A stretch of 64,000 nucleotides of DNA from Labia minor (GCA_963082975.1 OY720345.1:79205034-79269033); one strand, 5' to 3'; positions 55,041-64,000 are shown, numbered from the stretch's first letter. Notes: a model not told the origin generated them from the letters alone. Made by a program: numbers and translations.

Positions 55041-55924
55041 ATGATTTCTTTCAAAATATCCTGCCATTACGGGCGGAAGAAAAGCTTTCGAAATCTTAAA
55101 GTAGTTTTTATAAATAACTCCTTTATTATTAAGTTTAGGTAAAAATGAATAGAATTAAACTTTTAGTAAATTTGATTCCCTATAAATTTAATACGATAGA
55201 ATAATTCTCATAAAAATCGGTATTTATTGAGAAAAATCAATAAAATGTGCTTTGACACTTCTTTAAACTACCCTTACTTATGGTCCGATCTTGTCCAAAA
55301 ACAATCCAATCCCCGCCCATCAATCCCAAAAAAAACATCTAAATATCAAATTTCAAGACAATATCTCATTTTGTTTAGACTTTATCTCGGTAACGAACGG
55401 CCACCCGGCCGGTTCAAAAATTTTTTTTTGCAGTTTTGGATTCAGAACCGTTTGAAAAGTGGAAATCTCGAAAAATCTCGGAGCAAAAATTTTCAAAATT
55501 TTCCGACCATCGTATAAGCTATCCTCATTCCATGAGAAAAGCTAAAATGATTTACTTATAGCTGGAAAAAGATATTTTCTTTCTAAAACTGTGAATACGA
55601 GTAAATAAAATACAAAATTAAATTTTTTTACCAGATTTTGTAAAATTAATGTTTCATTTACAAAATTTTTTGAAATATTTAATATAAAAAAAGAAAATCT
55701 TAATGAAAATTTGTCTTTGAGAGCCCGGGGGGGAGGGGAGCCATAGGAAGGTGGAGAGGTTAGACAAACCCCCCCCCCCAGGATCAAATCCTGGTTGCGC
55801 CACTGCATAAGTGTATTGTATCTGAGGGAGATTACTTTGAAGGGGACAACATAAATTTTGATAAATAAATAAATATTTTTTCTTAAAAATACAAAGTCAC
55901 CTTACTTTTTGAACACACCACGTA

Positions 55925-56793
55925 TATATATTGAAGAAGAAGATTCAATGATAATCAAGTTCTTAGCCTCATTATTTATTTATGTTTATTAATTTCTAAA
56001 AGCGACCATTTAATTGACTTACACTATAATAATAGTAAGAGCGGCAATTTGGAGACCTGTAGTGGGCGTTCCAGATAAACCCGAACCCCCTCTACCTTTC
56101 CTCCCTTCCCCAAAGTATTCTTGATATAGAATGAAGTTTAAAAAATTATTTAAAAATAACTAACATAATTTTATTTATAACTTGAAAAATATTATTTTTA
56201 ATTAATTTCAATTTATGTGAAAATATGGATTTACCAGAAAAAATGGTAAACTCTTGGAAGCAATAACTTTTTAAAGAATAATTTAGATTATTTTTAAGTA
56301 ATAACTACTTTTAAGTTAATAATCAATTAATATTTTAATTTAAGTAACCGAAAAATAATTTATATTGCTAATTAAAAATTTAAAATAATATAAAAATTTG
56401 TAAGTATTATATATATATATATATTTATAAACTATTATTTAGATAAATTTATATAATCTTGTGTTTTTCTATTAAAATTTATTAAAATAAACATACATAT
56501 ATATTTTTTTAAAATAATTAAAATTAGAATAAATATAATTTTAAAACTGATGTTAATACTTCTATAGATTGTTTTTTATAAATGTTATTTTTTTTAAATT
56601 TACTAGATAGTTATTTATAATAAAAATATCTTGTAGTGAGTAAATAATTTAATGTTGTGGATCTTTGAGACTGGTTGTAAGAGAAACATCGCCTGAATTT
56701 TGTAGGAACAGCATTTTTAAAACCTCCAAATTCTTAGACGTAATTAAATTTGTATTTTTTATCTAAAATATCCTCTAATAATTTTATTACCAG
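55925..56793. other. Region upstream of the AF10-like exons
   Basis: 56035-56115 is GC-richer (GGCAATTTGGAGACCTGTAG, GTTCCAGATAAACCCGAACC) and could be a decayed exon or repeat end. The rest is A/T-rich with an (AT)n run at 56410-56430. The final ~45 bases match 3950-3988. No upstream AF10 domain (PHD fingers) was found. Confidence 0.35.
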
Positions 56794-57690
56794 GCACGCG
56801 TACTGCAACAACTGAAATGGCTTCAGAAAATAAAAATAATAAAAAACAAATACCACAAAAGTTTGAACAATTTTTAGAGAAACAGTGGGACCAAGAAAAT
56901 CAAATTATAACGGAACAACCCTTACATTATGATAGTAAATTAATATCTATATCTATATATATATATATATATTATTTTATTTATTTATAAATTTTAAATA
57001 TTATAACGGGGATTTTAAGTTATAAATGAAAGATCGGGGTTCTCGAGTGAAAAATCTTTATTTTTATTCAAGTAATACAAAGGATGGACTAGTTTAGGGG
57101 GAAGGGGGCACAGGTTAGTTCCAATCGATGGATGCAGTAACCTGCGAGGGATAATCCAGGTTAGTTCCAATGGGATGGATGCAGTAACCTGGGTGGGCAG
57201 GAGAGGCTGGTGATACCTTCTAGGTCTCCTGTCGCTCTCGCTTTTTGTGTTTCGGGCGAGCCCTTATATAGAGGTAGTTTGTGGAGGGGCGCTGGCCAGG
57301 TGGTGAGGCGAGGTGCGCGCGCAGCTTGGCGGAGCGGACCGGGCGCGCGCAGCTGGGCGGAGCTGATCGGGCGCGCGAGACAGTGGAGGGGCGAGCGAGA
57401 CCACTAGCGCTCCGGAGAGCCTATTAGCGGGGCGCTTCGGAATTATTTTCGCTACAATATGAAAATTATTTTTAGTTTCTACATTACTATCCTGTCTTTA
57501 TCAACTTAAAACTGCGAATAGCTTATTAGAAAAACATATAGCTATTTTATCCAACAGAAGAGATTATTTAAAGACATTTAATGTAAGATTATCTTTTACA
57601 TTATCAACTCTTTCAACAATTGGTGAAGAACAAACCGGTTCTGTACTTACAGTTTCCATAATACTTCTTAGGGCATCTCCACTGATATAG
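56794..57690 (+). pseudogene. AF10/Alhambra-like OM-LZ exon pair, copy 1
   Basis: Exon a (56794-56934, after TTATTACCAG) reads TRTATTEMASENKNNKKQIP, then QKFEQFLEKQWDQENQIITE and QPLHYD. Exon b (57476-57690, after ATTTTTAG) joins in phase 1 as DISTLLSCLYQLKTANSLLE, then KHIAILSNRRDYLKTFNVRL. This matches the octapeptide motif (EQFLEKQW) and leucine zipper of AF10/AF17/Alhambra, the segment that binds the DOT1L methyltransferase in known family members. The usual GSQFLMEQ is altered to ENQIITEQ. Exon b ends at a TAG near 57690; a shifted frame may continue with Ser/Pro-rich codons. The intron holds a solo LTR. It may be a pseudogene fragment or part of a diverged gene. Confidence 0.65.
57002..57456 (-). 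mobile_element. Solo LTR of an LTR retrotransposon (fossil)
   Basis: This 455-bp block, much richer in G+C than its surroundings, starts TGTAGCG on the minus strand, has CTATATAAGGG as a TATA box, AATAAA near its end and finishes CCCCGTTATA. A 4-bp ATAT repeat flanks it (56998-57001, 57457-57460). The AF10-like copy 2 intron lacks it. No internal retroviral region remains. Family is probably Ty3/Gypsy or Pao, not decided. It looks fairly young because the short flanking repeat and motifs are clean. Confidence 0.75.
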
Positions 57691-57898
57691 TAACCTCATC
57701 TTCCTCAGTAAAAGACCCTCCATCTTTTTGCTTTGTTTCAGTTATGTCACCATTCCCACCTCCTAAAATACCTTTATTAATTTATAAAACAAAACAAAAA
57801 AAAATATTTGTATTTTTTCCAGGAATGTAAATAATATATTAGTTAAATTTCATTCATAAATTCTTTTGAATAACGAAAATAAATATATTTATTAACAG

Positions 57899-58212
57899 GG
57901 ATTTCTAGCACCAATTGATACACAAAACCCAAGTACTAAACAACATATACTAGAATTAAATATATTATTCGAAAGTATTTGGGAGCAAGGAAATCATTTT
58001 CTAATGAACAAGCTCAACATTATGATCGTAAATTAATATCTATATATATATATATATATATATTATTTTATTTATTTATACATTTTAAATATGAAAAATT
58101 ATTTTTAGTTTCTACATTACTTTCTTGCCTTCTTCAATTTAGAGATGAGAATGTCCAATTAGAAGAAAGTGTAGCTACTTTATTACAAAGAAGAGACTTT
58201 ATGCAAGATTGA
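57899..58212 (+). pseudogene. AF10/Alhambra-like OM-LZ exon pair, copy 2
   Basis: Exon a (57899-58027, after TATTAACAG) reads GFLAPIDTQNPSTKQHILEL, then FESIWEQGNHFLM. One base is then missing, and NEQAQHYD follows in the next frame. Exon b (58109-58212) reads STLLSCLLQFRDENVQLEES, then VATLLQRRDFMQD-stop. WEQG.XFLM..QAQHYD and the zipper LLSCL.Q...EN..LEE are closer to the AF10/Alhambra consensus than copy 1, but the octapeptide is lost and the frame is broken. Spacing and introns parallel copy 1, so the two arose by tandem duplication. Confidence 0.65.
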
Positions 58213-59488
58213 TAATTACATTTCTTTCACCTCACAATTGTTCGCCTATCGGATTCTGATATTGATTTTTTACAATTAATGTTTAAAATTTAGATGTATG
58301 TGAACAATTGCAATATAGAATATAAAGTAAATAATTTATAGAATATAAAAAGAATTAAATGATGACTAATTTCAAAATCAAATCATTTATATATTCTTAT
58401 AGAGCAATTTTGCATAAAGAGAAAATTAATATTCATATTTCTTGTAGGTTCGCTAAGGGCTCTTCATATAAAATATCAATTAATCGCTAGAAGTCTCTCT
58501 GGATCCTAGTAATCTTGAATGATTCAACTCTTTCATAGACATCAATCCAAAACCCTAATTGGGCCAACATTACATTCCTTTGTCATGGACATCTTTATTT
58601 ATTATATTATATAATTTCATTTTATTTCTTTATAATCGAATCTTTAAATATTATTTTTTTAGAACATTTTAAAAATATATGTATGTTAATTAATGTGTAT
58701 GAATATGTTTATATTAACACGAGCATCTTTATTTCAAAATTTGCAAAAAAAAAAAAAAAATTTAAAAGATTAACTTAAATATTAATTAATTAGAATTATC
58801 TTCATTACTAGTTTCTGACTTTTATATTCGACTTGAACCACTCTCAAAATGATGGTTTTTAATTATTGACTAACTGAAGTAACTTATTTTTCGAAAATTA
58901 TCGTAAATATTAGTATGATCATTCTTAACCTGAAATGTTTTATTTATAGATAAACAACTTGAAATTATACTTGTAACTATTAGGTGAATTTCAAAATAAA
59001 CGCTATGTATATATTTATTTAAAAGAAAATGTAATAAAATAATTTAAAAAATTCACAATGTTCTCTCAGATAATAAATAAAACGCTTGCATATTTAATTT
59101 TTAATTATGTCACCATTTTTAATTTAAATGCAAGCGTTTTATTTAACTTTTAATTAACTAATTCATTTTAATTAGGCTCTTTATTCAAAGAATCTATACC
59201 ATTGTTGTTGAAGTACTAAGTAGGCAGACCCTTGTAGAACCCCATCATGAAGAAGAATATACTTATTGAGACTAAGTGAAAAATTATTTTCTAGTTTTTA
59301 GTGCATTTATAAATAAAACACTGTAACTTAATTTTTTTTAATTATTTATTTTTTCACTTATTGTTTTGTCTTATTTAATTTTCCACTTGTGCGAAAATTT
59401 TGACAATTTTTAAATTGTAAAAAATGAATTTACATTCCTAGATGAAACGAGCAATGTTCATGTAATATATAATCTTTTATATTTACAG
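58213..59488. other. AT-rich stretch downstream of the AF10-like pairs
   Basis: No gene is recognised. 58450-58600 is less AT-rich (CTCTTCATATAAAATATC, GAAGTCTCTCTGGATCCTAG) without an open frame. A hairpin lies at 59075-59144 (listed apart). Poly(A) is at 58744-58760. Confidence 0.4.
59075..59144. repeat. Perfect 17-bp inverted repeat
   Basis: AAATAAAACGCTTGCAT at 59075-59091 recurs as its exact inverse at 59128-59144, with a 36-base loop. It could be the core of a small MITE or a structured RNA end. No target duplication was seen. Confidence 0.7.
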
Positions 59489-59660
59489 TGACGAAACCAG
59501 GATTTGATCCTGGTGTGTGTGTGTGTGGGGGGGGGGGGGGGTTTGACCACAGACAATCCGTTTTTTATTAAAAATATTTTAGAAATGAAAATTAGAGAAA
59601 AAATATATTTAACATCTTTATCCGTTGCTTCAAGCTTTATGGATAATTCTAATTTTGAAT
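59489..59660 (+). mobile_element. End fragment of the CAGTGGCGCAACCAGG hAT family
   Basis: CAGTGACGAAACCAGGATTT then GATCCTGG, a (GT)n run and a G-run correspond to the inverted right end of 52228-55805 (CCTGGTTGCGCCACTG side). Homology continues to about 59660. No second end is seen. Confidence 0.6.
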
Positions 59661-59667
59661 ATAAAAT

Positions 59668-60085
59668 ATCTTATCTTATCTTCTTATGAGAATAAAAATT
59701 GTTTCTCTGTTTGTTTCTCTGTTTCATTGTTCTCAAAAACCGCTCTAACGATTTTTTTGAAATTCACAGAGATAGTATTTATAAAGAAAAATTGAGTTTT
59801 ATTGACCACATCTCTGGAAAACTACATCTTTATTAGTTCTTCTTAATTTAAATTTATAATATCTGGATGATGTCACAACCACCGCCTGTGAGATATATAT
59901 ATTCTTAAAATAAAATTAAAAATATTTATATTATATTCATATATTTGATTTTTTAATTTCATTAATAGTTTTACATTTAAATTATTTGAAATTGTTTCAC
60001 ACAACGTTTAAAAGAAGATTTATCTTTATATTCGATTCGATACATTAAGAGAATTAAATGACATCATCAATTTATTATAGAACGA
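59668..60085 (+). mobile_element. Helitron-like element, 5' part of the long class
   Basis: It is homologous to 38655-39085: TATCTTATCTTCTTATGAGA, GTTCTCAAAAACCGCTCTAA, ACCACATCTCTGGAAAACTA and ATCTTTATATTCGATTCGAT. The 3' hairpin end is missing, as in the sister copy, so this could be a third, truncated class. Confidence 0.45.
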
Positions 60086-60419
60086 ATCCGTAAATATATT
60101 TTTAATATTATATATTAGCTATTGATTATATTGTAATTCCACTCTTAATTATATACTTACATGAAAAAGGAAATCCAATTATGAGATCAAATTAAAATTA
60201 CTTATTTATATAATCTTTAATTTTGTATATCAAAACGCCAATTGAAAATGAGTGAAAAATGATTTCTTGGTTATATAAAAATTAAAATATGATTTTTTAG
60301 ACGTCCTCTACGCATTTTTAATATTAGAATTATTTATTAAAAGAAAACAAAAACAAAATTAAATTATAAATATAAATAAAACATAAAAATTATAAATATT
60401 ATATACATATTCTTTGACC
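60086..60419. other. AT-rich stretch with an R4 piece
   Basis: 60230-60300 holds the inverse of R4 motifs (GAAAAATGATTTCTTGGTTA). The rest is AT-rich and non-coding. Confidence 0.4.
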
Positions 60420-60910
60420 AATTATATGTTGCATGTTGTGAGTATGTGATTACACAAATTGGGAAAAAATCACTCGAAATGCAATTAAACAAAATAATTG
60501 AAAAGTTAGGCTAAGCAGACGTCTTAAATATTATAAGAGATTCGACAATTGCAATTACAGATAGCGAGGAAAAATTAATGGAGGTTTGAAATTAATAGTG
60601 ATAAGAAAAAATATTTAGTGACAAAGAGGAACAGTATTAACATACAAAATCTTAATATACAATTTAAATCGAGGTATCAATCGGGAAACGCCTGTTATCA
60701 TGCAGTAAAGAGGCTTATCTCATCAAAATTATTATCAAATCGAGGTATCAATCGGGAAACGCCTGTTATCATGCAGTAAAGAGGCTTATCTCATCAAAAT
60801 TATTATCAAAGGGAATCAAGACGCATAGGAAGGGACGTAAGAGAGATAGGACAAGGGCTCAGGATAGGGACATTTGGAGAAATGTGGCCAAGAACTTTCG
60901 ACTATCTTTG
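60420..60910 (+). mobile_element. Decayed LINE 3' portion
   Basis: Pieces in order: TIAITDSEEKLMEV (end of the palm), GLEINSDKKKYLVTKRN, then QSGNACYHAVKRLISSKLLS (thumb region), and the C-terminal tail DRTRAQDRDTWRNVAKNFRL followed by an (ATAG)n tail at ~60920. The long segment between thumb and tail is deleted, and several stops occur. It is the same family as 19075, 43936 and 48560. Confidence 0.75.
60666..60807 (+). repeat. 71-bp tandem duplication inside the LINE
   Basis: AAATCGAGGTATCAATCGGG through TCATCAAAATTATTATC occurs twice with a period of 71 bases (60666 and 60737), apparently without differences, so the duplication is recent. It encodes the NACYHAVKRLISSKLLS segment. Confidence 0.85.
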
Positions 60911-61529
60911 AGCTATATAAATAGATAGATATAACATATACAATAATAATATATATAATTAATTTACTGATTAAATTAAAATATATTTTAAATAAGAACA
61001 CAAAAAGAAATGAATGTTTTATGTAATATAATGATTGAAACAAAATGGATGAAAACCTTTTACTACTTTTAACCAAATACTATGTACCAAAGGCGCTCTG
61101 ACCAGCTGGTCTTTAGTTATAGTTGTAAAAAGCCACTTATTCATTTCATATTTATTTTTTTTTTCTTTCTTGAATAATAAATGATTATTATGATTATTAT
61201 AAGTTTACTATTTGATTTATATAAATTATGATCAACTATATGATTTCGAATATTATTCCTCGGTGTATATAGATGCATTTTAGTGTAAATTTTGAATTCT
61301 AATTCAAAGAACAGGATAATAATTTTATTTTATTGTATTCATTAAAATTCGTTGAATTCGTAAACGCATCTTTACGATTTTGTTCGGCAATTTTTCCTAA
61401 CTAAAATTTTTTGATATCAGTTTATAAATGTCATTTCTTTTGAAAAGTTTATATGATTACTTTGAAGTGATATACCAATATTTTTTTTAATCATCGATTT
61501 TTCTTTTGAAAAGCAGGGCCGGCGTTTCC
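60911..61529. other. AT-rich spacer
   Basis: It holds an (ATAG)n/(ATA)n run just after the LINE tail and otherwise AT-rich DNA. GGCGCTCTGACCAGCTGGTC at 61092 contains a small palindrome (GACCAGCTGGTC). No gene is recognised. Confidence 0.4.
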
Positions 61530-62898
61530 TTTTGAAAAATACTCGGACGAATTTACCACCAAACTAAGCGAAATTCAAAATAGCTTGTCTCGTCTTCAAC
61601 TCAAAGATACTTGTCTTAATCTCGAAATAAATAATGCAGGAAATGAGGAAGAATTATCGAACAAAATCCTAATCTTTTTATGTGACATTTACGGAGAAGA
61701 GGAGGAGGAGGAAACCGACGAGGAAGAACACACGAGTAGCGGAGAAAGAACAACGAATTCTGAAATAAATTATGATACAACGCAGACGAGAGATGATCAC
61801 CTGAAGCCAGTGAAAACGTTGCTAAACGCTGGAAAGGAACATAAAGAATACATTCTGATGAATGACCTAGTGTACAAATCACACAAAGGAAGAGACTTAT
61901 TAGTTATTCCAGACAAAATGCACGCAGACGTCGTAAAGAAATACCATGAAGAAAATGGGCACTTTGGTACTATCAAGACCAAAGATCTAATATTACGGGA
62001 ATATTGGATCCCTCATTTGACGCCTAAAATTCAGGTTTGCATCAGTAACTGCATTCATTGTATCTTGGCGAACAGGAAGTCTGGAAAGGCTGAAGGATTT
62101 CTTAATCCGATATGTAAAGGCGAAGCTCCTCTCACGACGTATCATATCGACCATCTAGTGCCACTGCCTGCCACTTCTAGGTCTTACAACTATCTTTTTG
62201 TAGTGGCGGACGGATTTAGCAAGTTTGTTTGGATGCACCCTACCAAAAGTCTGACTAGTCAGGAGGTAATTTCTAAACTTGAAGTCCAAAAAAGCCTGTT
62301 TGGAAACCCAAAACGAATCATAGCTGACAGAGGAACCGCGTTCACGTCAACTGAATTTCAAAATTAGTGCAAGAATGAGAAGATTGACTTAAACCACATA
62401 ACTACAGGTGTACCTCGCGCGAACAGCCAAGTCGAACGAACTAATAGGATAGTGATCCCCGACCGAGTGCAAAAATTCATTAACACCACTTATCAGAGAG
62501 CGATAAATACTACACCGTTCGAATTACTGTTTGGAACTCGCTGTCGAGGACCAGATGATCTACGACTTCAAGAAATAATTCAATCCGAATATTACCAATC
62601 TTTTAACGATGACCGCGAAGAATTACGAAAGAATGCTAGGGCCAGTATCCTTAAGCTCCAAGAAGAAAATAAAAGTACATATAATCGCAGAAGAAAAACA
62701 GCCCGAATGTACCGGCCCGATGACTTGATTGCCATAAAAAGTACCCAGTTAGCTAACAGAAGTACATAAATTGAAAACTCATTTCTTGGGCCCTATAGAG
62801 TTACCAGTTGTTGCGGTAAAGATCGGTATGAGGTGGAACGAGTGGAGCAAGTCTTTCATTTGAATAGAGGTAACTACGCAAATCTTACATACATATGA
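61530..62898 (+). mobile_element. Ty3/Gypsy-type integrase-bearing fossil
   Basis: Parts seen on the plus strand are a short gag-like N-terminal segment with an acidic Glu-rich stretch (~61585-61740), an H2C2 zinc-binding region (~61950-62070), an integrase core (YHIDHL, ~62145; ADRGTAF, ~62330) and a C-terminal integrase region with a chromodomain-free basic tail (~62450-62890). No terminal repeats were recognised. It is incomplete, with at least two breaks, and is far shorter than a whole element. It is distinct from the Gypsy fossil at 22307. Age uncertain, older than the intact hATs. Confidence 0.8.
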
Positions 62899-62909
62899 AA
62901 TATCTTTTT

Positions 62910-63554
62910 ACCGACCGACGATAGTAAGGGAGGTATTGTTTTCACACCAAATTTCACATGTGGAGATTTTTACATATCTCCACGAATCATGCATTTTCTA
63001 AACAGAAAAAAGTATTTTTAGCATGATGTCTGTCCGTCCGTCTGTCCGTCCGTCTGTCCGTCTGTCCGTCCGTATAGATGTGTACAGCCTGAACGGCTCA
63101 ACCGATTTTGATGAAATTTGGTATATTTACTTAATGCATCAGTGGGATGAATTGATCAACTTTTGGTGCAATTCCGGAAACCGGAAGTGGTAGTATTAGC
63201 GATCGACAATAGGAAGGAAAGGGTTATTTTCACACCAAAGGAGATTTTTTTATATATCACCACGAATCATGCACTTTGTATTGGTTTTATTCTCGAGAAA
63301 AATCATATTTATTAGTTTTTTCTTGATTTAAAATTATATGACGTCATCCAGCCATTCATGACGTCACAGCCTGTTCTTGCATATATATTATAAATCAAAT
63401 AAAATTAAAAATGTTTATATTTATTATTTATGTATCCATATCTGTTTTTTATTACATTAATAGATATATGAAAATTATTTGAAATTGTTTCTATAGCTGG
63501 AAATTAATTTATTTCAAACCGTCGGTCGGTTCAGACCTGGCCACAGGTCAACTT
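62910..63554 (+). repeat. Full-length 645-bp dispersed repeat
   Basis: It starts ACCGACCGACGATAGTAAGG and has a (GTCC)n/(GTCT)n run at 63030-63070. It continues GCCTGAACGGCTCAACCG, TTCCGGAAACCGGAAGTGGT and two GACGTCA motifs, then CCGTCGGTCGGT, and ends GGCCACAGGTCAACTTA. The first 11 bases recur inverted at 63520. Sister copies are 53030-53650 (-), 16397-16910 (partial) and 4838-5020 (partial). It codes nothing. Confidence 0.7.
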
Positions 63555-63699
63555 ATTTTATTTATTTTTAATATAAAAAAATATTTAATTTGAGATTAAT
63601 TATATATAAAAATCTCTTGACCTAAAGCCAAACTTGGTTGAACGTATCGCCCTCTTGAGGACAATCATTTCTATCTCGGAACCATGGATGTAAATAATT

Positions 63700-63886
63700 A
63701 CCGAAATTAAAACTAATTTTTAAATAAAGCGCAAAATGTTTTTTTATTGAATTGAATTGTTGCTATCTTAAAGAAGATATTGTGTTATTATTTTGAGTGT
63801 CAATAAAAATCACAGAATATCGCTTTTAATACTTTTATAATACTTATTACCTTATATATAATTTGTAATAGATTATACAATTAAAA
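63700..63886 (+). promoter_or_regulatory. Conserved 5' flank of gene H
   Basis: TTTTTAAATAAAGCGCAAAA, GCTATCTTAAAGAAGATAT, TTGAGTGTCAATAAAAATCA, TTTTATAATACTTATTACC and TATATATAATTTG stand in the same order as before A-G. It is closest to the flank of gene G (AAAGCG, Leu at codon 3). Confidence 0.5.
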
Positions 63887-64000
63887 ATGGATCTTTATTC
63901 ACAAGAAGACATAAAATATCCAATATATATAGGTAATTTTTAAATTTATCTAAATTATTGTTAATTTTCACTAGTATTATATTTTTAAATATATTTCTAA
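63887..64000 (+). CDS. Zinc-finger gene H, first exon (runs off the window)
   Basis: Exon 1 is 63887-63932 (MDLYSQEDIKYPIYI plus one base), with donor GGTAATTTTT at 63932 and the usual intron start. Exon 2 would begin around 64070, outside the window, so finger number is unknown. Leu at residue 3 is shared with G. Its presence shows that the family extends beyond the window. Confidence 0.75.

Larger units (their letters stand above)
52228..55805. mobile_element. 3.6-kb hAT-type element with perfect 16-bp ends
   Basis: The ends CAGTGGCGCAACCAGG (52228) and its exact inverse CCTGGTTGCGCCACTG (ending 55805) are flanked by a perfect 8-bp duplication CATAAGTG (52220-52227 and 55806-55813). G- and C-runs follow both ends. 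No hAT transposase is recognised inside; the space is filled by a second end-like segment (52497-52560), the 645-bp repeat and a MULE. Another end copy lies at 59489. Confidence 0.85.
50743..55860 (+). pseudogene. Interrupted mariner transposase C-terminus
   Basis: Readable pieces are RKRPELWKNNSWLLHHDNAP through PYSPDLVPCDIFLFPKLKRP (50743-50932), then after a one-base loss KGRRFATIEEIK (to 50969). After the hAT come SLEELKAIPRSAYDNCFEDW and KNRWHK (52144-52220), and after the second guest the end CIVSEGDYFEGDNINFD (55814-55860). The last two catalytic Asp residues (HHD and PCD) are 34 residues apart, as in DD34D mariners. The N-terminal two-thirds, with the DNA-binding domain and first Asp, is missing. 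Confidence 0.85.
50528..55922 (+). mobile_element. Mariner element with a nest of later insertions
   Basis: The ends are CGAGGTGTGTTCGAAAAGTA (50528) and its inverse TACTTTTTGAACACACCACG (ending 55922), each next to a TA (50526-50527 and 55923-55924). This is the inverted repeat and TA duplication of Tc1/mariner. Without its guests the mariner is only about 0.65 kb, so it is an internally deleted copy. Inserted in it are a hAT (50970-52135) and a hAT-type element (52228-55805), the latter itself carrying a 645-bp repeat and a MULE. Confidence 0.88.

Noticed and set aside
55227-55517. 96-codon open frame near the right end of the large hAT-type guest
   Set aside because: The DNA has motifs of non-coding dispersed repeats (GACAATATCTCATTTTG, AACGAACGGCCACCCGGCCG) and no domain was recognised.
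57210-57407. 65-codon GC-rich frame (Arg/Gly/Ala-rich)
   Set aside because: It lies wholly inside the solo LTR and reflects base composition.
1-64000. tRNA, rRNA or snRNA genes
   Set aside because: GC-rich patches were checked by eye; each belonged to a transposon end, the hairpin repeat or the solo LTR, and no cloverleaf or box A/B pair was convincing.

Overview
This is AT-rich, transposon-dense animal nuclear DNA. Spliced genes with GT-AG introns, long C2H2 zinc-finger arrays and a broad set of animal DNA transposons (hAT, mariner, piggyBac, MULE, Merlin-like, Helitron-like) point to an invertebrate. An arthropod seems most likely, because there is a Lola-type zinc-finger exon and two copies of an AF10/Alhambra-like exon pair. 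The species cannot be fixed from the sequence alone. I saw no tRNA, rRNA, CRISPR or bacterial-type gene.

The main content is a lineage-specific family of two-exon zinc-finger genes, here called A to H: A 7022-8426 (-), B 17516-18748 (+), C 22140-27037 (+), D 33913-34978 (+), E 36564-37629 (+), F 41773-43000 (+), G 44767-45656 (+), and H, cut by the window end at 63887. All share a 46-nt first exon and a short phase-1 intron of about 135-140 bp. The second exon codes a C2HC finger, an acidic linker and 6-16 C2H2 fingers of 28 residues. Only the DNA-contact positions of the fingers vary much. D and E have almost no in-frame internal Met and are easily missed unless exon 1 is included. Flanking DNA was copied with the genes. 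Two 3'-flank classes exist: one for A-E, ending in GENS-stop, and one for F, G and a fragment, ending in -V or -I-stop. Flank-only relics mark lost or truncated copies.

Region by region: 1-5000 holds Helitron-like repeats, a LINE-containing repeat and hAT MITEs. 5313-6600 holds a broken piggyBac and a 129-bp tandem repeat. 7022-8600 is gene A. 8760-16040 is a hairpin-rich repeat hit by two almost identical, intact hAT elements. 17340-28200 holds genes B and C, with a broken Ty3/Gypsy fossil in the intron of C. 28500-33700 holds repeats and a third intact hAT inside a LINE 3' end. 33700-46700 holds D, E, F and G with LINE, Helitron-like and Merlin-like elements. 46700-50500 is degenerate. 50528-55922 is a mariner with hAT, MITE and MULE elements nested in it. 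56794-58212 holds two tandem AF10/Alhambra-like exon pairs, one split by a GC-rich solo LTR. 59489-63554 holds more LINE, a broken Ty3/Gypsy integrase-bearing fossil and a 645-bp dispersed repeat. H begins at 63887.

Nothing here looks like a metabolic pathway. The most coherent idea is that the zinc-finger genes are a fast-evolving DNA-binding repertoire, possibly transposon-directed, expanding inside a transposon-rich locus while young hAT copies are still moving. That function is inference.
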